Shown: positions 32,866 to 45,317 of the stretch, one piece after another
How the letters are laid out: each line of letters begins with the position of its first letter
How positions within the stretch are numbered: the first letter of the stretch is position 1
Assembly (NCBI GenBank): GCA_010015675.1
Contig: ML976996.1
Location: 95,769-158,110 of the forward strand
Reading direction: 5' to 3'
Length of the DNA: 62,342 nucleotides
DNA from: Byssothecium circinans
Lineage: Eukaryota; Ascomycota; Dothideomycetes; Pleosporales; Massarinaceae
Notes under the pieces: model-generated
What the model was told of the DNA's origin: nothing
What the model saw: the letters and a program-made list of their open reading frames with translations, nothing else
Databases searched by the model: none
Program-made: the position numbers and the translations under genes

Positions 32866-35841
32866 CTAATACTCCCTACTCGATTTCCCAGTCCTCCACT
32901 TCCCATCCGCCACCACCTCAAAAACGACTTTCCTCCCTCTACTCCTCACACTCTGCACGCCGCCAGCCTCCAACCATCGCCCCAGATTCTTACACTGACT
33001 AACATCGAATAATTCCAATTCTCGGCATCCTTCAACAACGGCTTCGACGCCTGTACCCGTGACACGGACGCATCCGCGGACGGAGAGATGGCGGAGTTCA
33101 AGGAGATGGAGGGAGATGCAGCGGAGAGAGGTATCGGAGACAGCGGAGCCGCAGAAGGCGAGGTTGAGGTGCGTTAGGGCGGGGAGGCCGAGTGCGAGGA
33201 CTTCGGTTGCTGTGTCGGAGAGGGCGCAACAGAAGGACTGGGGGGTGTTAGTTGGTTCGTTGGGTGACGGTGATGGTCATCATCACGAAGAATTGTTGAA
33301 GATACTTACCAAATCCAACTCCCTCAGTCCCTTCGCAGCATTCGTCAGGTACACGATAGCATTGTCAGTCAAGTACGTGCAATCCGCCAAAACCAGCTTC
33401 GTCAACCGCGGGAACGAATATACGCTCCAATGTTGAAAGCCGATATCTGTAATCGTGGTGCATCTCGTCAAATCCATTTGTTCGATTCGGTTCGCAGCAT
33501 GCACTGCAATGTGCGCCATCGAGCGGTCCGTGATGTGCTTGCAATAGCTCAGAGTCAAGCGCCGAAGCTTCGGACATCCGACAACAGTACCGGCAGGAAG
33601 TGGTTGTGGCACAGGCTGCCCATTTGAACCCGCCATCTTCTGGCCAAAGGACCGTCGATGTGCCATCTGTGCTTGTCGCGCCTGTTCCATTACCATGGCA
33701 GGAGGCAGTTCGGGAACAATCCACCCTATCACACGCGCGAGTAGATTGTCACCGACTTTGCGGCAATTGCTGAGATCGATTTCTTCCAACCCTTTTGCTT
33801 TCTGCACCATCTCAAGCACTGCTGGACCCGTGATATCCCACACACTCTTCATACGCCATATTTTCACATTTGGCCCGCATGTCGATCCTAGCGCGCCGAA
33901 ACCTTCATCTGTGACGTGGAAGCAGTTGCTGATGTCGACCTCTTTCGGTCGGTTGCCGACAAAGGGACATATCGTATCTACTAATATTCGGTCGGTGACT
34001 TTGCGGTTGTACTTGGACAGATCGAGGAAGGGTAGAATATCGGGCGAGGTGTGGATGAGCTGTTTCCAGTGAGTGGATACCAAGCGCAATTGCATGACTT
34101 CGTATATGTCAAAGTATTTGAAGATGTCGACCAAGACGTTGTCTGGAAAGATGCCTTTGCTGAATCTGCTAGGCCGCCGTATTACTCTGGGGCGCTTGAT
34201 CTCGAATGGTAATTCGGGAGGAGTGGAAGCATGTTTCGAAAGTGGGGATGGTGACAGAGGTGTGCTATTTGGGGACGGTGATTTTGGAAAGCCGCCGCTC
34301 GTAGGCGACTCGGGGGTAGGTGGTATTAGCGAGCCTCTTCTCGATCTCGATCTGACAGCGTCAAGATCAGGATTCATAAACGGATCCGGGTCAAAGGGCT
34401 CCATCATTTTTTCTCCTCTTCGACTTGGCGTGAGCGGCTCGAATGTGTCTGGACTGTCGCTAAATGTGACAGTCGGGACACTGTTCTTCCTCGGCGTTCG
34501 CAGGGTGATACTCCTATCTGCGATAGCCAACGCATCGATCTTGATGGAGTTATCCGGAGCCATTGGCATGGGTGTGTCATGGTCCTTGGCTGCTTGGAGT
34601 CGTTGCTTTGCCGTTTGCTCGACCTGACGACGTACATCGGGCGTGCATCTTTCCCACAGTTCGTTGAGCACATCGCCACTGATCATTAAGCATTCCACCG
34701 AGGAGATGGAGCGAACAGTAGCAGTCCGACGAGGGGCGAGAGACAGACTCGTCACCTCGCCAAAGTACTGCCCTGGTTTTAGACGCGCCTTGACCTGTGA
34801 AAAGTTGGACTCGCCCGCAGCAATGGACCTTCTTCGTCCCAGATCCATGACGGCGTGTGCATTCCCGCTCCCGTTCTCTATTGGCGACTGCGAGCTTACC
34901 ACCTCTACCTCGCCTTTTACGATGAAATACACGTCGCGACCCGAAGTCCCCTGTTTGATAATATCGGTGAAAGGGGGGAAAGAGCAGGGCTGTGCATTGA
35001 GACCAATAAAGTGGAGAATGTCAGGAGGCAGGCTCGAGAACAGAGGCAGTTCTTTCAGCAAAAGTCTCACGTTGAGACTTCCACTACCGAAGACGCTCAT
35101 TGCGGCGACATCAGCGAGACCAGGGCTCGGAGACTTCCGTTTCTTGTACAAGCTTATGACCTCTCCGTCCTGCACCGAGCCGCGCTCAGTCATAACTACG
35201 TCGCCATCGACGCGGTCAATTGTGCGTTTGCTGGGGCGTGAGACCAGCACGGGCTGCTTCTTAGTCACCTCCTTCTTCTTGCGCTGTAGAATCGAGAGGC
35301 GCTCCTTAGCCTCGTCCATGATTGCCTGCTCCACGTCAGGGAACCTGGGCAGCTCCTTTTCCAAATCTTCCTTGTTCAGGCGCACCACCAGCGAGCGCAT
35401 GTTTGCGATGATGTTGGCGGTGCGGGGTATGTTCATTAAGATGCCAATCTCGCCGAAGAAAGCGCCAGGCTTCAGTTCCGCATATGTGCTCTCTCCGTCG
35501 CGTGACGTGACGCGTACGGAGCCGCGCACCAGCCAGTACATGACTTTGCCCTGCTCGCCTTCGGTGATGATGGTATCGTGGGCTTGGTAGAGCTGCGGCT
35601 TGAGATGCATGCCGATGGCGGCGAGGAAGGCCTCGGGGGCGGTGAGGAACAGCGGGAAGGAGCGCAGTCTGTCCAGCAGGTCGAGCGGCAGGCCCTGGTT
35701 CGTTGCGGTCAAGGGCGAGGGACGGATGGGTCTCGTGGGGTTTGTGTCGGAGTCGTAGGCGCGCACCGGCGAGAAGGGATCGGGCACCATGACGCCGCCA
35801 TTGGCCCTGCCGTGGGCAGCCTGCCGGCGAGTGCTGCGCAT
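32866..35841 (-). CDS. Protein with two cyclic-nucleotide-binding domains, F-box and leucine-rich repeats
   Basis: Exons on the minus strand are 33310-35841 and 32866-33237 (72-nt phase-0 intron, 967 aa). The first ATG of the frame is at 35841. Two cNMP-binding folds (about residues 45-185 and 270-430) each keep a phosphate-binding-cassette-like motif (FFGEIGILMNIPRTAN and YFGEVTSLSLAPRRTA). A Pro/Ser-rich linker leads to an F-box (FPDNVLVDIFKYFDIYEVMQ) near 590 and a run of leucine-rich repeats of the CC/AMN1 type to the end. The second exon adds the last four or five repeats and restores the consensus across the junction (LRELDLSFCCALSD). The architecture suggests an SCF substrate adaptor whose activity could respond to a cyclic nucleotide. 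Ligand binding is unproven, since neither cassette is textbook. Confidence 0.88.
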
Positions 35842-36814
35842 GGTGGATGGGCGGAGGGAGGATAGGGAAGCTCCGGGGTTGGATGTCGGGTCAAACAGAA
35901 ATGCGGTATGGAGCAACGTCAGACGCCGATGACGGAATGAAAGTCAAACCGAGACTGCACAGCGGATTGTTGGGGTGGGCGTGTTCAGTGCGTGGACATG
36001 GCTATTTCTTTTTTGACGGGCAGGCGGGACTCGGTAGGGTGGGTGGTGGGCGGTGGATGGTGCTGAGGCACTCGACTCGCAGGGCTACAGTGCAAAACGT
36101 CGCGTGGAAGTGTCAGCACTCATTGGTGGCGCGCCGAAGTGTGCGAGACTGCGAGAGGCAAGCAACCCGTCCCGTGCAGCTCGAGAGGGTGGATTTGTCG
36201 GAGTGGAATAGTGGAATGGCGATGGTAGCTACGTTGCTACGCGTAGGCAGGCGGGAGTGATTGCTTATGCTTGTGCTGTGCTGTGCTTGCTAGGTAGCGG
36301 TAGAGTCGCAGTGCGCAGTGAGCTGCAGCGGCGGCGGCGGCTGCTTGTTGGTGTAGACCGGAGACGCTAGCGAGTGGGTCCTTCAGCTTCCACAGAGCTT
36401 CCAGAAGGAAGGGGCAACCCTCCGAAACACCAACACCACCGCCCGGGCCCCAACTCTAACCTCGGCACCACCTCCATGTCTATCATCTGTGCTGCTGTCA
36501 CTGTTTCCATCTCAACTTCTGCATCTATCACTGCCGTGCAAACTAATGCTTCAACTTCCACCGCCATCCATCGGCTATTGTTGACAAGACGAGCGCCCCC
36601 TGCAGTCGCATCCTTCTGCACCGCGTGTCCGCAGCGTCCACAGGTGCTTCGAAGCGATGCGTCATCCGTCCTGATTGGCTTCTTCACTGTACCTGCACGT
36701 GAGCAAGAGGCATACCTAGCAAACATTATATTACCTTGTGGAGCTATCCCCGACGCCATGGAGCAAACAACTTCCCTTTGGACATTCCCACAGCAAACCA
36801 TCACCGCATCACCG
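35842..36814. other. Intergenic
   Basis: Promoter side of the cNMP/F-box gene and 3' flank of the glycine-zipper gene. Long open frames here have no conserved content. Confidence 0.5.
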
Positions 36815-38053
36815 CTAGTAGCCATCCCATCGGCGTCGCCCACGCCGTCCCTCCTCAAAGCCCCACTCATCATCCATCTGCCGCTCTTTGGCCCGCTCAT
36901 ACATCTCCCCCGCCCCGAGTCCTCCCACAACAGCACTTACAACAGTAGCTACCTTGCTGGGCTCATCCTTCATCTTCCTGCCAGCTATACCTCCGGCCAA
37001 TGCGCCTAAGACTACCGCTACCGCGCGATGGCTTTTCGGCGACTTTGAGCGCCCGCGGTGAGGCGGCGAATCCCAATCACCCTCCTCCTGCCGACGGCGG
37101 GACGGCGGAATGGACGATGCCCGTCGCGAGGGACGAGGACTTTCACGAATTGTCGTCCATGCCTCCTCATACCCGCGGAGTGGGGGACTGGGTGCGCGGG
37201 TCTGTGCTTGCTGTCAGTACTTTGAAAATCTGAGAAATGCTGCTGAACGTACCATGCGCCCATGGCGAGAGACATCCCTCCTCACCACGAAGACGCTTCG
37301 ACTCAATCCCTTCTTCTTCGGACTCCTCCGGCGACTGGCACGCCAATCATCTTCTCTCCAATCATTCCTCGACCACTCTCCACCCCTCAGTAGGACGCGG
37401 CGTCCATCCGGCGTGTACCCGTAAGATTCGTACATGCTGTCATTGTCGTGATCTTCCCAATCTTTGCCGTGGAGAACTGAGGCGGTACCCGGAGGTAAGT
37501 TTGGCGGATATTGCTGTTGCTGGGATCGAGCGCCAATTGGGAGTGGTTGCTTCACCGGCAAGAACTCTTCAGGTTTCGGTTGTGCAAGCGGCACGTATCG
37601 CGGATACTGGGATGGAGGAGGAGGAGGGTATCGACCGCCGTTGAGCTGTTCTCTAGGAGGCGGCAGTGGATGTCCCGAGTACTGTTTTGGTGAACGAGCG
37701 CCACGATTTATATCTCTCTGCCTGCCACGGTCCTCGGGAGAAATTGTTCTTGCCCTTCCCTTCCGCTGCGGACTCTGCGAAGGCGACGATACATTGTGCT
37801 TGTGCCCACCAGTACCTCTTCTCCTATCACTCTCCCATTCTGGCGAGTGATGAACGGCACCAGGAGCGGGGTGGTGGAAACGCGTCGCAAGTCGATCAAC
37901 ACCTTCGAAACCGAGTTCCTGGATGCACCCACAAGAAACTGATCAGTCCAGTCCATCACTCAATATCCGTCGCTATGGTAACGAAGGCTAGTTCCCTCTC
38001 GGTTACTTCGGGCTGAGACTGTTACTCACGACGAGGTCCTCGTACTCGCCCAT
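36815..38053 (-). CDS. Low-complexity protein with C-terminal glycine-zipper hairpin
   Basis: Function unknown. Exons on the minus strand are 38030-38053 (8 codons), 37253-37918 and 36815-37201, with introns of 111 and 51 nt; 358 aa. The frame runs through both junctions without interruption (MGEYEDLV|ELGFEGVDRLA; SRHGRM|TRAPSPPLRGYEE). The middle is rich in Arg, Ser, Pro and Gln and probably disordered. The C-terminal part carries two Gly/Ala helices, AVVLGALAGGIAGRKMK and VVSAVVGGLGAGEMYERAKE, separated by a short turn: a glycine-zipper hairpin as found in fungal DUF3824-like proteins. Such hairpins insert into or oligomerise at membranes; which membrane is unknown. Confidence 0.75.
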
Positions 38054-38661
38054 GATGGAATCTGAAGTCTTGCTTCGTGCCTCAGGTTTGCTCTAGATCC
38101 CTGTAATGGTATGATATGCCGCTCGGAATGTGTTCTGAAGTGTGCGGATGAATAGGAAGGTTTTTAGTATAGGCTACCCTGTAGCAACGGTTGTTTGAGC
38201 GGGGTGACCATTGTTGGTTGAGCAGAGGTCATCCTGGTTTATCCATGACGTCGTCGCGCGTGGTGGTCTGTGCGAGGGGCTGGAACGGGTTTGGCGGCGG
38301 CGATCTGTGTAGAGCTTGGGCCTATAGTGAAATGCGCGCATGTGTGATGGATGAGCGATTTCCTTCAGTTTAAGGGTTGATTTAGAACGATGGGATGGCG
38401 TGGCGCAGTCGCATCTTGGGCAGTAAATTTGTCACGAGAAAGTCCAACTGATCCCCCAGTGTGCCGGGGTGTGCATGGTCACTCGAACATCAGCGATCTC
38501 TCGTCTTGAACTCTTATATGCAACACAAAAAATATCATTCCTTCTACTACCAATTACGCTCTAAATCTACCCTACTACACAAACACAGCGGCCTTCCCTT
38601 CCCTTCCGTCCCCCAAATCCCCAGACCCCCCGTGTCCACAAGCCCACCACCGCTCCAGCTC
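38054..38661. other. Intergenic
   Basis: Promoter side of the glycine-zipper gene and 3' flank of the DUF7053 gene. No other feature seen. Confidence 0.5.
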
Positions 38662-39212
38662 TCACGCCGTCACCTGCTGCAGCAACTTAACATGCTGCTC
38701 CGGATGCGTCTTCTCCACATTCCCCTTGGCCATCTTCTTCATCACGAAATTCCCCTCAATCTCCACGTCCTCGACCAAGGTATGGTCATCGACGCGCCAT
38801 TTCCCCGAGATGGTCAGGGTGCCGACGGGCGGCTTGGCGTTGACGAGAGAGTCGACGCCCGTGGGCACGTTGGTGAGGGTGAGTTTGTATGTTGTCTGTG
38901 GGGAAGGAGGTGTTAGGAGTTTGGTTTGGGTAGATGTAGAAAAGTGCTAGAAGTAGGGAGGGTGTGGGGAGGGGCGAAAGGAGATGGAGGGAGAGAAGAG
39001 AAAGGAGGGGAAAGGATGTTTACCTGGCCAATGGGTTTCTTGTCGGTGACTGAGTATGTAGCTTGCGAGTCCTTGTCGCCGGACTCGAATTCGTAGGATA
39101 TAAGTTCGGGGCAGAGCGTTTTGATCATGAGCTCGTGGTTGTGGAGGGCGGCGATGACGGTTTCCTTGGGGAGACCGGAGGGGAGGGCGGTGGAGACGCT
39201 GGTGGTGGTCAT
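38662..39212 (-). CDS. DUF7053-type protein, 140 aa
   Basis: Exons on the minus strand are 39024-39212 and 38662-38895, separated by a 128-nt phase-0 intron. The protein opens with a short Thr/Ser stretch and a helix (KETVIAALHNHELMIKTLCP). It continues as an antiparallel beta sheet (YEFESG, ATYSVTDKKPIGQTTYKLTL, GTLTISGKWRVDD, LVEDVEIEGN) and ends with a helix (HPEQHVKLLQQV). This START/SRPBCC-like layout is that of fungal DUF7053 proteins, of unknown function. It has no signal peptide, so it is probably cytosolic. A hydrophobic-ligand role is only a fold-based guess. Confidence 0.75.
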
Positions 39213-41160
39213 GTTGGTGGTTTGGACTTGGTATTTGAGTGGTGAGGAAGAAGTAGGTTAATTTGATGTTGATATTATGGTGTAGTGTTGCGATGGGCTG
39301 ATGAGGTAGAATACAGACGGGCGTCGGGATCTTATACACATACACGCCAGCCTCGAGCGTAGACTTGTAGCGTCGAATCGAGTCGTGATAGCGCCGTCGC
39401 CGTCCCTATTCGTCTATACATAGCACCCACCCAGCTCCACCCCCTCCCCGAACCTTCCCCACGACATACCTACTCGTCGCTCCTCAAGACAATTCGCAAG
39501 CTACCCTGAGCCACCCGGACTCACTGAGTCAAAAATAGCGACCAGCCGAGACTCCATAGTACATACCCACGAGTAAGACGAGCAGCGAGCGCTCTCGATG
39601 GCAATTGCTTGGGAAGAGGTCGAAAGAGCGCAGTATGAGCCATGGCTGAGTTTGCGTGAGGTACCATAGGGGAGCCGTAGGTATGTCTTATCTATATTCA
39701 CTACCACTTTTCATCATCCTGAACCTATAGATTCATGAAGGGCGGGAAACGGTGACATGTGTCTCCAAGAAACAACCACGATAGTCCGCGCTTGGCCTGC
39801 ACTCGTCCCAACCACCAGGTAACCAGCTCCGTGTAACGGATCTCCGCCATCGTTTAAAGAGCGCCCTCTCCAGTCTGCCAGTGAGTCAGATACCGGCGCG
39901 CTCAGTGACGTGTCCAGTCCTTTCCCCCCTCGCTCACAGCCGCTCCCGCCCAAGCCCAGGTAGGTACTCATCCCTAGCGTCCCCAGCTGAAGCGTTTCAA
40001 ACCTAACGCAACGCAACCATCGAAACTATCGAAACGATAGACTTGCCCTCAGCTTTGCTTTTCAGACAAGTGGTACCAGCCCGCGCAAGCTACCCACCTA
40101 GGTTAGCACCATTTGGCATCTGGACTGTTGGATAAATCACCTGACCAAACCTTGGAACCTGTATGTGTAAGCCGAGGCCGCAGAACTGAAGGACATGATT
40201 TTCGTGTTTTCGAATAATGGCTGTGCTGAAGCGTTTCAGGGGTTTGGAAACGATACTGCCTCGAGGTGTGCGGATGTCGGTGCCGGTGCGGTGCCGGTGC
40301 GGATGTGGTCGGTAGTTAATGGTACGGCTGTGGGGCTGAGACGTTCGGCTCCCCGCACGTAAGTACGCCTAGGGAGGGAGACCGCGGTGGATTGGCGTAT
40401 GTCGGCGGGGTTTTGGGGAAGGGGATGTGGAATTAGTGGTGGGCTGGAATCTAGGCTGGAATCTAGGCATGTGTGGGCCGTGAGGTTGGATTCAGGTGCC
40501 CACGTAGAATACCTAGGTGTAGGCTTTGTCTGGTATCAGCTGGTATTGGTTGAGAAGATTTAGGATTTTTTTGTCCGGTGGAGATTCGTGAAAGCGACGG
40601 GAAAAGATGGCAGCGATGGCTTTTCAGCCGTTGGTCTTACCCAGGTACTTGGAGTTTTCGCTTTATCGGGATTACCATGGTAGCATCGCATGAGCGATTC
40701 CTCAATTAGAGGTCCACACAATGATGTGTCCAAAGTTCTTCGAAGAAAGAATACGTGTGAAGTTTTTACAAATTATGGCGAGGTGATGAGGTGTTAATTT
40801 GAGTGAGAGACAAAAGGTGGCGAAGCGATAAGGCATCTTGTATGAAAGGCAGAGCTGGATACATGATGGAGCATTCACTAATGGGTGGAAACCTTGAAGG
40901 GGGTATTATGTAGGTCAAAATGAGAGTGTTCGGATCTAGGTATCAAAGGAGAAGGAGAAAGAAGACATCGTGGTGAAAATGCCCTAGGAAAAATGAAGTA
41001 GTTAAACATACTTACATATCGATAGAAACAAATGTTACTTTTGAGAATAAATTCACCATTAACCTCTTCAGAATCCAAAGGAGAAGCCCACACTCGCAAG
41101 CCACATCTTCACAAACCCTCTCCTCCCTCCATCTCCCTCCGCATCCCCGCCATCCCCCAT
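39213..41160. other. Intergenic, 1.95 kb
   Basis: No gene recognised. Short GC-rich direct repeats (GGTGCCGGTGCGGTGCCGGTGC around 40275, shown broken: GGTGCCGGTGC twice) and a few inverted motifs are present, but nothing that defines an element. Confidence 0.5.
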
Positions 41161-43082
41161 CTACAACTTCGGCTTAGCTCCATCCTCCCTCTCCACGCCC
41201 CCCTGCGTACTAACCGTCCCACTCTTATTAATAATCTGCAACTTCCTCCCCCTACTCAACGGCTCATCATCATCCTTCTCTCTTATATAAAACGCCCAGT
41301 CAGCTGTCGAATCCAGTTCAGTCTGACTATATCCATTCCCCAACCACGCAAACCGATTCCCATTATACTTAACCTCCCAGTCATCGAACCTCACCTCCAT
41401 CATAGCCTCGATATAATGCAGTGTCGAGCCAGGCCAGAGCGCGGTGATGGGCCCATTCGGTTTCCCCGCTTTGTACCATGAGCGGCAGGGGTCTTGCCAG
41501 ACGGTGGCGTCCATGAATTGGTTCTTGTGCGCGATGAAGTCATCGACTGCTTCTTTCTTGGGCGCAAAGGAGGAGATGTTGTGGGTTTGGAATCGGTCGA
41601 TTAGCTTGCATATATAATCGGCCTGGGCCTCAACAGCGGAGAGTACGGGTCCGTTTCCGATGGGGCTGTTGGGACCGAGGAAAATGAGGTAGTTGGGGAT
41701 ATCGGGCGCGGCGATGCCGAAGTAGGAGCGCGCTTCTTCGGCCCAGCTGTCTTGGAGGTTGGTGCCTGTGGGCCCGACGACGGGGAAGCGAGGCTTGAAA
41801 GATGTGTTGAAGCCGGTGGCGCAAATTAGGACGTCGACGGGGTATTCTTTGCCGTTGTCGCAGAGGCAGCCTCGCTCGGTGATCTCGTTGATTTCTCCGT
41901 AGACGACTTCGACGTTTTCTTTGCCGAGAGACTCGAGGTAGCCGACACCGGGTGTGAGGCGACGGCAGCCGACGTGCCAATCTGGAATCAGACGCTTTTC
42001 TAGATATTCGTTTTGAAGCTTCTCGGACATGTGCCGACGGAAGTGTGTTTCAGTGTCGTTGTTTACTGTTGTTCCCTTGAGGAAGACCCCGAATTGGCCA
42101 CTGAGACCACGCTCGATGTTCTTTCGGTATTCAGTTAGGACGCCGGGCTTGGTGGCGAAATCGAGGCGTTCTTGGTCGGAATATACGTGTTGTTCGAGGC
42201 CCTGGACGGGTGCTACCCAGGTTGGCTCGCGGATGAAGGTTGTGCATTTTTGAACGTAGGGTTGGATGGTGGGGAGGACTTGAATGCCGGAGGAGCAGTG
42301 GAAGGGTTAGCATATTCGGGAGCTGTGAAGCGTGGATAAACTTACCCATTGCCAATGAGTCCGACATGACGGCCCTTGAGATCGGCCTTGTCGTCCCAAT
42401 TCGCCGTATGTAGTAGCACTCCCTTGTACTTATCAAGCCCTGGAATAGCCGGCCATGCCCAGTTGTTCAAGATACCCGAAGCATTGATGAGAATGTCGCA
42501 GTGATCTGTCACACTCCTCCCACTCCCGAGGTCCTGAACATGTACATCATAACCGCCCTTTTGCTTATTCCAATATGCGCCTGAGACCTGATGTCTCGTC
42601 TTGATGAACTTGTGCAGCCCATATTTCCTCGCAAAGTCGTTGAAGTAGGCAAAGATCTCACGCGAACTGGCGTAGACGGCCGACCAATCGAGCTTCGGTT
42701 CGAACGACCAAGTGTAGTTGTGTGAAGGCACATCGCAAGCACATCTAAAATTATATGGTCTTAGCTCCTTTCCTTATCCGGAATATGTGCGATAAGGTAC
42801 AACTAGGCACCCAAGTGCGGGCACTGCGGGGTGAAGACGAAAGGACACAGACCCTGGATATCTGTTTTCGTACCATGTGCCGGATACTTCAGCGTTTTTC
42901 TCGTATACTGTGAGAGAGTAGTTTGAAAAATGTCGCCGCAGTTTGTATGCCATTAATAGGCCCGATGCGCCAGCTCCAATGCACACGACGCGTACATGAC
43001 GTTTTGCGTGTATCGGACCCTTTAGTCGGTGCTGTGCATCTGTCTCCGGCCTTGTGGTGGAAGGAACGAGGAAATCCGCCAT
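41161..43082 (-). CDS. Flavin-dependent Baeyer-Villiger-type monooxygenase with defective splice acceptor
   Basis: FAD/NADPH-dependent enzyme that inserts oxygen next to a ketone; substrate unknown. Exons on the minus strand are 42853-43082, 42346-42744 and 41161-42295 (587 aa if spliced so). The N-terminal FAD-binding motif is GAGASGLLMA, the type-I Baeyer-Villiger fingerprint is YKGVLLHTANWDD, the second nucleotide-binding motif is GNGSSG, and the C-terminal signature is ICATGFNTSFKPRF. The second intron (42296-42345, 50 nt) has a good GTAAGT donor and a CTAAC branch site. It ends in TG instead of AG, exactly where coding conservation resumes, inside the second nucleotide-binding motif. Nearby AG positions give a stop or a frame shift. 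The gene may be dead, or use a rare acceptor, or carry an assembly error. A dehydrogenase pseudogene lies 880 bp upstream. Confidence 0.82.
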
Positions 43083-43963
43083 TATGGCAATGGCTGTGTG
43101 TTAAGGAAAAGAAAGGCAAGAATTCAAGGATGATGGCGAATTGTAAAAGGGCGAAAAGTAGAGAGCTGCCGTCCAAGTTTTATATGGGTATAATACGCCG
43201 AATTTGTCATTGCAAGTGTGGAGTCCCCACATTATCCAGTCAGTTCGATGTGACGCCAAACTCGAGCTGTTCACAGTGATGGCAGTGGCAGTGGCAGTCA
43301 CCTGGACGTCTCTAGCCAATTAACCTGGTTGAACACCCCGGGCGTATCGCACAGGCTTTACGGTAAGACTGCTCGCAGTGTCGGTAACCCCATCACCGGC
43401 ACTCCCACCGTGGTGGTGACGAGAAAAGTGGGCAATAAGCGCACAGAATACTTTACCCAATGCGCTTAATGCCCGCTTTCCCGTTGCTGTAAGAGCCGGG
43501 ATGCCGTATGCACATCTGAGATAGCGCCTCATATTCGTGGGGGATTGCCACTGAGACCTCGGCACTATATGGTTGTTGTGTTCCGCCAAAGTATTTCCGT
43601 GGGTAGGTACGCAGTGCTTAGAAATCACAAGTCCATCATTTTGTTGTGGAGAGATGCCTGACGAGCGTAGATGCAGGCTCCCGTTTGATTGAGGCCTGCA
43701 TCCTATACTGTAGTGGTGGTCCACAATATGCACGAATATGCACGAATATGCAGCCATGTGAATTCGGATCAAATCAATATGTCGTGAAGGCTTTCCGAAA
43801 CGATGACCCGAACCGTGTCGCTTAAGTAGGCGGTAGGTAAAGGGACGGTCCGATGTGGCCGCTTTTTATACTATTTGTGGCAGGGAGTTTATTTGATGTA
43901 TTGTGTTGATATACGAAGTTGACTTTCAACAATTGAACAACTTCGGACAGCCCTCAATTAACC
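43083..43963. other. Intergenic
   Basis: Promoter side of the monooxygenase gene. One open frame of 150 codons on the minus strand lacks any conserved motif. Nothing else recognised. Confidence 0.45.
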
Positions 43964-44610
43964 CTATTTACTAGTGTATCCTCCATCTGTAATCATGCTG
44001 GCACCGATCATATAACTGCTCGCCTCGGAATGCAAGAATGCGACATAATCGCTAATCTCCTCTATAGCCACAAGCCGCTGTAGAGGGATCTTAGCTAGGA
44101 AGGTAGTACTTAAATGTATTATACTCGCTTCTTGAAATGACTCACGCGGGTCGTGCACAAGGCGCAAACACTGACGCCGTCAGGGTTTCGGCTACAAAGC
44201 CACCCCGGGTACTAGGTATTTTGGGTGTTGGTCCTGCTACACTATACATCGAGGATATGTTCACGATCGATCCGCGATATGAGCGGAATGCGTCCGACAT
44301 CTTCTCTTGTTTAAGCATCTGTCGAACTTGTACTCTGACAGAGCCATAAGTCCAACGTGTTGACGCCCAGTACTCGCTCGAAATCTTCCTTGCCGATCTG
44401 GTCGGTTGTATTCAAAGCACCGCCGATTCAGCATTGTTGAAGGCATAGTCAATCCGGCCGAATTCCTTGATTGTCTGGTAGAGTTGAATTTCTATGATGG
44501 AGACATCTGGATAGTTCTTTTTGAGCTCATTGACTGTGTCTGTGAGGGGTTACGGCCGAGGAGTGTAAATTCACGAATTTCTTGGCCGATCCTGCTCAGC
44601 TATCAGGATA
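43964..44610 (-). pseudogene. Short-chain dehydrogenase/reductase pseudogene
   Basis: Read on the minus strand, scattered pieces of one SDR appear in order but in different frames: RIGQEI with LLGRNP (cofactor region, near 44600-44560), FGRIDYAFNNA near 44460, ALNTTDQIGKEDFERVLGVN near 44400, GSIVNISSMYSVAGP near 44270, and an intact C-terminus IPLQRLVAIEEISDYVAFL ... ITDGGYTSK ending at 43964. At least three frameshifts and a stop separate them. The segment that should hold the catalytic YxxxK is missing. This was an NAD(P)-dependent oxidoreductase, probably a partner of the adjacent monooxygenase. Confidence 0.85.
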
Positions 44611-45317
44611 CCTATGGTATGATTATCAACCTGAAGTTCCACCCAGGATTACCTGATCTTGCGCCTGTGATGTACGCAACTCCCTTTAAGGTGAAAGACA
44701 TGATGCCCGAGGACTTGAACAGTGATTACTGATCTTCCATGACAAAATAGAAGTCTTGCAACTTCCGACGACACCTCGCACAGCTCAAGGAACCAAGCAA
44801 CCAATCTCTTCCTTATCAGATACCTTCATGCACTGGGAAGCAAGATTCCAACCACAAAAGGCGAAGGCCCCATCCAGCGTCATGAAGCTTAGGAGATTCC
44901 GGAATGTTCCCCGCGGGTGATCGGCTTGCAGAGTCTTCCCGCAGGAAATGCATGCGAGCCATTTTCCTCCGGCGCGAGCGATATTTACGAGTCGTTTGTG
45001 AAAGGCAAATCTTTCGCGGCGAATCTTTGGCGAAAATATTATGTCGCTGTGTGGAGAACTCGAATTCCAGTATCCAAAGAGCCGCCTATGTAGCCTGCCT
45101 AGGCAGCACGCCATTAATTAAAGATAGTTTGACCTTTCATTCTCATACGTGATATAATGAATCACACATCCACGAAAATTGGCTTCAGAGGTAGGTGAAT
45201 TTAACTCACGTGCTTACGTGTACTGGCGTGGTCGCGCACGAGCCCTGCACAGTATTTCGCTGACGCCTTCGCGTCATCAATCCCTCCTCTCCTCACCCCA
45301 CCACGCCATGCGCAACC
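44611..45317. other. Intergenic with one uncertain small ORF
   Basis: A minus-strand frame of 109 codons (44785-45114) starts with ATG and contains a CxxC pair and several Trp/Cys residues. It has no recognised relative and may be a gene fragment. The rest is the promoter side of the gene at 45318. Confidence 0.35.

Noticed and set aside
36374..37009. Plus-strand open frame of 211 codons
   Set aside because: It overlaps the last exon of the glycine-zipper gene, has low-complexity Ser/Thr/Pro content and shows no domain.
42296..42345. Using the AG inside or just after the monooxygenase intron as acceptor
   Set aside because: One choice gives an immediate TAA; the other shifts the frame out of the conserved GNGSSG region.
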